The position numbers and the translations under genes were made by a program. Below, piece by piece: positions 6,444-10,987 of a stretch of DNA of 10,987 nucleotides (its first letter is position 1; each line of letters starts with the position of its first letter). The notes under the pieces are model-generated. The model had not been told where the DNA came from. It saw nothing but the letters and a program-made list of their open reading frames with translations, and did not search any database. The DNA lies in assembly GCA_021731425.1 (NCBI GenBank), contig JAKFXJ010000198.1, positions 1 through 10,987 of the forward strand. Reading direction: 5' to 3'. The DNA comes from Limnohabitans sp. Its GTDB lineage: Bacteria > Pseudomonadota > Gammaproteobacteria > Burkholderiales > Burkholderiaceae_C.

Positions 6444-9400
6444 TTATTCCTTCTCGCGCACGCGGTCGATCTTCTCGCGCGCGCTCTCTCGCGTCCGCTC
6501 CATCATGTCGTCGCTGACGGCACCGCGTTGGTAGAGTCGGCCCATGCTGCGCACTTCGGCCGCGATGGAATTGACCAGTGCAGACTCTTGCGCCTTGCGT
6601 CGGCTGGCCTCCAGCTCCAGGTCCACCGGCCGGGCTTTGATGCCCAGCGTCTGCATGGCCGCATACTTTGGCTGAACGGGCAAGCCGCTCTTGTCCACGC
6701 CCGTGAACTCGCCCAGCGGCGTTTTGATCACGGTGTCCATGGCGTTGGCCGTTGCGTCCAGGATGCGCTGCGAGTGGTAGCCGCCAGGGGCCACGGCGGG
6801 CAACAGGAATCCGGCCATCCACTTGGCGCGCTTCTCGGCCGCTTCCAGTCCGGTGTCGTTCTTGTCCACCACCTCGCGGCCCATGAACAGCTCTTTGTTG
6901 GCGATCATGGCGCTGAAGGCAGATAACACCGGATGGTTGGGCATCAGCGGCGCGGGGATGGGCAGGCCACCGGCCTGGTTCTCCATGTCGAACATGTCAC
7001 CACCAGGCACCACGCGGCTGGCGTCCAGAAACACCGGGTTGCCGGTCACGCTGTCCGTGCCCAGGCGGATCGTCTTGGGGTTCAGCAACATGCCTGTGCC
7101 CCTTGCTCTCTCGGGCAAGGCCTCGCGTTCTTCCTTCTCCAGCTCGCGGCCGTTCGCAATTTTTTCCAGCCAGTCGTCATCGTCATCGCCTGCGGCCAGT
7201 GCATAGGCCACCAAATTGATGCCGTTCAGCATGGCGGCGGGTGCCAAGAATCGCCACGGGTACACCATGGCCGTGTGCAGCAAGGCGGGCATGGCCTTGT
7301 AGGTCCACGAAAAGAACGGGATGGCAAAGTCGCGCACCTTGCGCGCACCGCTTGGCAAATCGTCGTAGGTGAAGATGTATTTCAGGGCGTAATCGGTCGC
7401 GGCCTCGGGGCTCATGCCTTGCTGGCGAGCGTCGCGGTAAATCAGGTACTTGAAATACGTGTCTTCAAACTCATAGGCGTTTTGCAGTGGCTTGCGCAGC
7501 CAAAACGTCAGCGCATTCATGACTTGACGGCCAGCCTTCTGCAGCTTGCTGTCCTCCATCTGCATCAACTTTTGCAGCTCGGGCGGCATGTTCTGCATCA
7601 GTTCTTCTTTGGTGAAGCTGCCGGTGAACAACCCAGCATTGCGGGCTTCTTCCACCATGGGCGCGTCGTTCGCCAGGTCACGCGCAGCGCCCACGTACTT
7701 GTGGCCGTCCCAGTACGACACACCGGCAAAGTGCGCCATGCTGATGTTTGACGCGATGTTGTTGAAGTGGGCCACCGGGTTTAATGCGGTCTTGCCCTCT
7801 TTCCAAAGTCCCAAAGCATCGCGCCACAGTTGCAGCGTTTCGTTGGCCGATTCCTCAAACCGGCTGAGGTGGCTCATTACGTCCTGGCGCACGTACAGGC
7901 CAGCCAAATTGCCGTAACGCTTCACGCCCCCAGTGTCTGGGATTTCAGTGTCTGGCACCTTCACCCAGCCCTCGGATGGACTGCGGCGCACGAAGTCAGG
8001 ATTGTTGGCGATCTGGTTGAACAGGCGGCCCAGCGCGATGTCGCGCTGCATGTTGGTGTAGCCCTGCACGTAGCGGAACAGCGCATCGCGGTTCTCGCCC
8101 ATCTGAGCGCGTTCGCTCGGGGTCCAGTCGCGCCACACCGTCACCTGATCTTTGGCGGCTTGGGGCGCGTTCTTGTCCACCAGCTCCAGCTTGCCCTGGT
8201 TCAGCTTCCAATGCGGATCGCGCACCTCGTAGCCCATGCCAAGCCACTGGTCCACCGCGTCCACACTCACGTCCTGGAACAAACCTCGGCCCTTGAGCGA
8301 TCCGCCACCAATGCCCTGCATGGTGGGGCGGCCGATTTTGAACATGTTTTTCACCGCATCCATGGCCGTGTCTTCACCCAGCTCTGTTTTGCGGTTGTAG
8401 ATGCGGGGCAGGTAGCGGCCGCGCCAGCGATCTGCACTGTCCTGGCTCAACATGCCCAGCGCCACCAGCTCGTCGGTCTGGCGGTCCATGGTCTTAGTGA
8501 TCGCGTCGGCCACGCGCACCGCATGCTCAGGCGGCACCACGCCGGGCGCAATCATCTTTTCCACGATGTCGGACACCATTGCGCGGTCGGCCTCTGCCAT
8601 GTCCTTCATTTGCTGGGCCACGTTGGCCGCGCTTCGGTTGGCTTGGTCGATGGTGGCTTTCATCGTGCGCAGTTGGCGGCGCAACTCGGGCGAAGCCATC
8701 CGCATGCCAAAGCGCTCTTGCAGCGGGCGAGTAGCCGCGTCCAGCTTGGCCAATGCCACTTCACCCAGGCGGAACTTGATGCGGCCCATGGCGTCACGGT
8801 TTTTGCCGCCGTTTTTGAATGCCGGATCGGCCGCGTCGGTCCAGGCGTTGCGAGCTGGCGCGGCATCCTTGCGCAGTTTGGTGAAAATCCCCTGGATGAG
8901 TTGGCGCGCTTCTTCGTTTTTGTACGAACGAATCTTTGCGGCGTACTGCTTGAATCCAAGGGCTTCAGCCAGTTGCGCCAGCCAGCGGGTGACTGTGACC
9001 TGGGCGCGGCTGAGTAAATCGGTCTTCAGGTACTTGCCTTGGTTGGGCTCGGCCAATGTCGCAAGCGCTTCGTCAACACCGCGAGCCTTGGCGTACTCCA
9101 GGCCAGATTCGGCCAAGGTTTGCTGGCCCTTCTTTGTCTTCACCCAGTCGTCCGCCTCTTGCTTGATGTACGTGTCGCGGTCGTACAGCTTCTTCATCTG
9201 GGCTATAAACTGGTTCTTAGTCAAAAACCGGCGCAGTCCGTAGTGGAGCAATTCATGGAAAAGAGTATGTTGAACGTCCATCCGGTTGCTGAGCTGGTCC
9301 CGGAACAGGTAGATTCGGCCATCCCAATTTGCACCGGAAATTCCATCCTCATCGCTTGCCCCAGGCAAGGTGCCTACAGCACTGTCAAGGACCAAAACCT

Positions 9401-10987
9401 CTGGCCGGTGCGCAAGACCTTCAAGACGTTTTTCAAGCTCATCTTCTATGGTGAGTTCACTCGCTCTCAGGCTGAGCGGCAAGCCGACTGAACGGCCAGA
9501 CTGGCTGTAAATCGCCACGCCCTTGTCCGTCGCCTTCGTTTGCAGTGTCTTGACGAAAGCGTCAAACGCTTCATTGATGGCTTTGCGCTCCTTCCCATAC
9601 GGATAGGGGCGCTTGGCCCCCCAGGGTGTCAGGATGCCGACGTTTTCGGGGGCGTAGTTGAGGAATGGACTGCGCGCGCCTTGCGCGGCAATCTTGTCTT
9701 CGATGTAACCCTGGAAGGCACGCGCGGCCATTTCGTGCGGCGTGGTCCAGTAGTTTTCACCGCGTCCCTGGTCCAGCTCCTTCGCATTCATGGCGAACTC
9801 GGTGGGCACGCGCTTGGTCTTTTCGTCGCCCGCTTGCGCTTCGGCCAGCATCTTCAGGCGCTGGCTGTATCGGGTCATGTCGCCGCGCAGGCGGTCCATG
9901 ACACCGCTTTGGTTGGTCGAATCAAAGCCCGTGCGGCCGCGCACCGCCTTGTAAATGGCGCTCAGTTTCTCCAAGGCCTCATTGCTCCAGCGGCTGCCGG
10001 TGGCGGTCCTGCTGCCCTCAACCTTGACCAGTCCCAGCTCCAGGGCTTCGCCATCCATGACCTGCTTGGCCACGGTGTCGAACTCGGCCAACTGCTCGGC
10101 GCTCGCTGGCTTGTTGTTGCGCTTGTAGTAGCGCACGTCTTTCTGTTCGGACAGGTCTTTGCGCAGTGAGTCCAGGGCCTTGGCCACGTCCTCGCGTGAC
10201 TTGGCCACAAACTTGTCGGCCTTGGCCGTGTCCTCCACGTACTGCTCGGCCTTGGTGAACATGGTGTTCATGACGTTCTGGTAGGCGTCACGCAACTCTT
10301 GGCGCACACCAGAATTCACGCGCTTGAAGCCACCGCTGGCCATGTCGTTCTCGGCCCCTTGAACGTCAAAGGTGCGGGTGCCGTCCGCGTTAACTTTCCA
10401 TTCGGCGGATGTCTTGCCGTCTTGGCGGCCAAGGTAGTGATCCAGGGCGTGCAGCCACTCATGCGCCAGCGCGCCAGCACCGTTCATCTTGGTGAGGTTG
10501 ATCACGGCGCGGCTACTCTCGTAGTGCGCGCGGGCACTGTTGAGGCCTTGGCCACGGGCACCAAAGGCCAGCGCCAAGTCGCCATTGAGGCCGATGGCTT
10601 TGGGTGGGATGGCCATGACTTCGGCCAGGTCCATCAAGCCGTCGTATGCGGCATTCATCACTTCCTGGCGCTCGATCTGGTTGTTCCAGTTGCCAAACTC
10701 CACGCCACGGAAACCAAAGGTCTCCATGAAGTCCTTGCCGTCCACGTCGCCCTCGCGACGCGCCACGCCTGTGCGGTCGGTGCGATCAGGTGTGGGAAGG
10801 TCGGCTTCTCCAAAGGTTGTGCTGGTTTCCAGGATCGCCTGGGCGTTCTTGGCCATGTACTCCATGGCGGCCACGCGCGAGGGGAATACCTGGTCCACCA
10901 CCTTCACGCGCTTGCGGTCGTTGATGTCGCGCCAGATTTCATAGGTGTATTCGCCGTTTTCGTCCTTGGTGCCAGTCGGTACCGCGC
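6444..10987 (-). CDS. Giant phage polyvalent protein with two HExxH zincin-like modules and LPD38-like C-terminus (N-terminus outside window)
   Basis: The frame is open to the right edge, giving at least 1513 residues; the true start is not visible. Residue numbers count from the in-frame GTG at 10907. Residues 60-160 resemble the LPD1 domain of phage polyvalent proteins (FGFRGVEFGNW, LALAFGARGQGLNSARAHYE) and include HEWLH at 149-153; PHEMAARAF (390-398) may supply a later ligand. A second metallopeptidase-like module at about 480-625 has HELLH at 551-555 and a downstream DEALATLAE. Residues 715-835 are helical and charged. Residues 1040-1250 resemble LPD38, with hydrophobic stretches at about 1195-1240 followed by five aspartates. 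Polyvalent proteins are known as large multi-domain phage proteins, often packaged and delivered with DNA. Peptidase activity and virion location are inferred. It precedes the lysis genes in the same direction. Confidence 0.85.
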   Translation of the reverse strand, partial: AVPTGTKDENGEYTYEIWRDINDRKRVKVVDQVFPSRVAAMEYMAKNAQAILETSTTFGEADLPTPDRTDRTGVARREGDVDGKDFMETFGFRGVEFGNWNNQIERQEVMNAAYDGLMDLAEVMAIPPKAIGLNGDLALAFGARGQGLNSARAHYESSRAVINLTKMNGAGALAHEWLHALDHYLGRQDGKTSAEWKVNADGTRTFDVQGAENDMASGGFKRVNSGVRQELRDAYQNVMNTMFTKAEQYVEDTAKADKFVAKSREDVAKALDSLRKDLSEQKDVRYYKRNNKPASAEQLAEFDTVAKQVMDGEALELGLVKVEGSRTATGSRWSNEALEKLSAIYKAVRGRTGFDSTNQSGVMDRLRGDMTRYSQRLKMLAEAQAGDEKTKRVPTEFAMNAKELDQGRGENYWTTPHEMAARAFQGYIEDKIAAQGARSPFLNYAPENVGILTPWGAKRPYPYGKERKAINEAFDAFVKTLQTKATDKGVAIYSQSGRSVGLPLSLRASELTIEDELEKRLEGLAHRPEVLVLDSAVGTLPGASDEDGISGANWDGRIYLFRDQLSNRMDVQHTLFHELLHYGLRRFLTKNQFIAQMKKLYDRDTYIKQEADDWVKTKKGQQTLAESGLEYAKARGVDEALATLAEPNQGKYLKTDLLSRAQVTVTRWLAQLAEALGFKQYAAKIRSYKNEEARQLIQGIFTKLRKDAAPARNAWTDAADPAFKNGGKNRDAMGRIKFRLGEVALAKLDAATRPLQERFGMRMASPELRRQLRTMKATIDQANRSAANVAQQMKDMAEADRAMVSDIVEKMIAPGVVPPEHAVRVADAITKTMDRQTDELVALGMLSQDSADRWRGRYLPRIYNRKTELGEDTAMDAVKNMFKIGRPTMQGIGGGSLKGRGLFQDVSVDAVDQWLGMGYEVRDPHWKLNQGKLELVDKNAPQAAKDQVTVWRDWTPSERAQMGENRDALFRYVQGYTNMQRDIALGRLFNQIANNPDFVRRSPSEGWVKVPDTEIPDTGGVKRYGNLAGLYVRQDVMSHLSRFEESANETLQLWRDALGLWKEGKTALNPVAHFNNIASNISMAHFAGVSYWDGHKYVGAARDLANDAPMVEEARNAGLFTGSFTKEELMQNMPPELQKLMQMEDSKLQKAGRQVMNALTFWLRKPLQNAYEFEDTYFKYLIYRDARQQGMSPEAATDYALKYIFTYDDLPSGARKVRDFAIPFFSWTYKAMPALLHTAMVYPWRFLAPAAMLNGINLVAYALAAGDDDDDWLEKIANGRELEKEEREALPERARGTGMLLNPKTIRLGTDSVTGNPVFLDASRVVPGGDMFDMENQAGGLPIPAPLMPNHPVLSAFSAMIANKELFMGREVVDKNDTGLEAAEKRAKWMAGFLLPAVAPGGYHSQRILDATANAMDTVIKTPLGEFTGVDKSGLPVQPKYAAMQTLGIKARPVDLELEASRRKAQESALVNSIAAEVRSMGRLYQRGAVSDDMMERTRESAREKIDRVREKE

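Larger units (their letters stand above)
4030..10987. mobile_element. Prophage integrated in dusA (left part; continues past the right edge)
   Basis: From the dusA 5' end rightward all recognisable genes are phage-type: a tyrosine integrase, a GTA-type holin, an M15 endolysin and a giant polyvalent protein with LPD-like domains. The integrase lies directly beside the attachment site, and the lysis and virion genes run toward it on the other strand. The left boundary is approximate because the crossover lies somewhere in the conserved dusA start. No transposase or second attachment copy is seen in the window. The polyvalent protein type suggests a podovirus-like or related temperate phage, but no capsid, portal or terminase gene is visible to confirm it. 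Confidence 0.85.

Noticed and set aside
7830..9017. 395-codon plus-strand frame, with others at 6933-7751 and 9540-10169
   Set aside because: All are antisense to the continuous polyvalent frame with recognisable domains; composition is that of shadow translations.
10905..10907. GTG as true start of the giant phage protein
   Set aside because: The frame is open for 26 more codons to the window edge with coding-like residues (ENGEYTYEIWRDINDRKR), so the GTG is an internal valine.

Overview
The window looks like a chromosomal segment of a GC-rich betaproteobacterium, probably Burkholderiales and possibly Comamonadaceae. This rests on the protein style of the mutase, the FCD-type GntR regulator and DusA; no taxonomic search was possible. 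Host genes fill roughly the first 4 kb. An integrated prophage fills the rest and runs off the right edge.

Host part (1 to about 4030). On the minus strand lies a B12-dependent methylmalonyl-CoA mutase. Its stop codon overlaps, as GTGA, the first codons of what appears to be the MeaB/ArgK-type chaperone GTPase gene, cut by the left edge. Divergent from the mutase is a GntR-family (FadR/FCD type) regulator. The shared 186-bp gap is locally AT-rich and carries a perfect 12-bp direct repeat and a 17-bp palindrome, so local control of mutase expression is plausible. Convergent with the regulator is dusA, a tRNA-dihydrouridine synthase.

Prophage part (about 4030 to the right edge). A tyrosine recombinase is divergent from dusA and abuts its 5' end, the arrangement known for the integrase family that uses the 5' part of dusA as attachment site. 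The first ~15 codons of dusA, its TTG start and its upstream region appear to be supplied by the element. The gap between dusA and the integrase is dense in short repeats: five GGTGCAT-type motifs and a 20-bp-spaced direct repeat. Beyond the integrase, on the opposite strand, are a lysis pair (M15-type endolysin and a GTA-type holin, overlapping as TAATG) and, upstream of them, one giant open frame of at least 1513 codons. This frame encodes a phage polyvalent protein with two separate HExxH metallopeptidase-like modules and a hydrophobic, LPD38-like C-terminal part.

How the genes work together. The mutase and MeaB form a B12 maintenance and catalysis unit for propionate or methylmalonyl metabolism, with the GntR protein as likely regulator. 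The prophage genes read as a late block (virion polyvalent protein, then endolysin, then holin) transcribed toward the attachment site and meeting the integrase tail to tail. The gap between them has several hairpins and one good terminator. The most interesting items are the giant two-zincin polyvalent protein with a low-GC second module, the repeat-rich int/dusA control region, and a hairpin that holds the endolysin ribosome-binding site.
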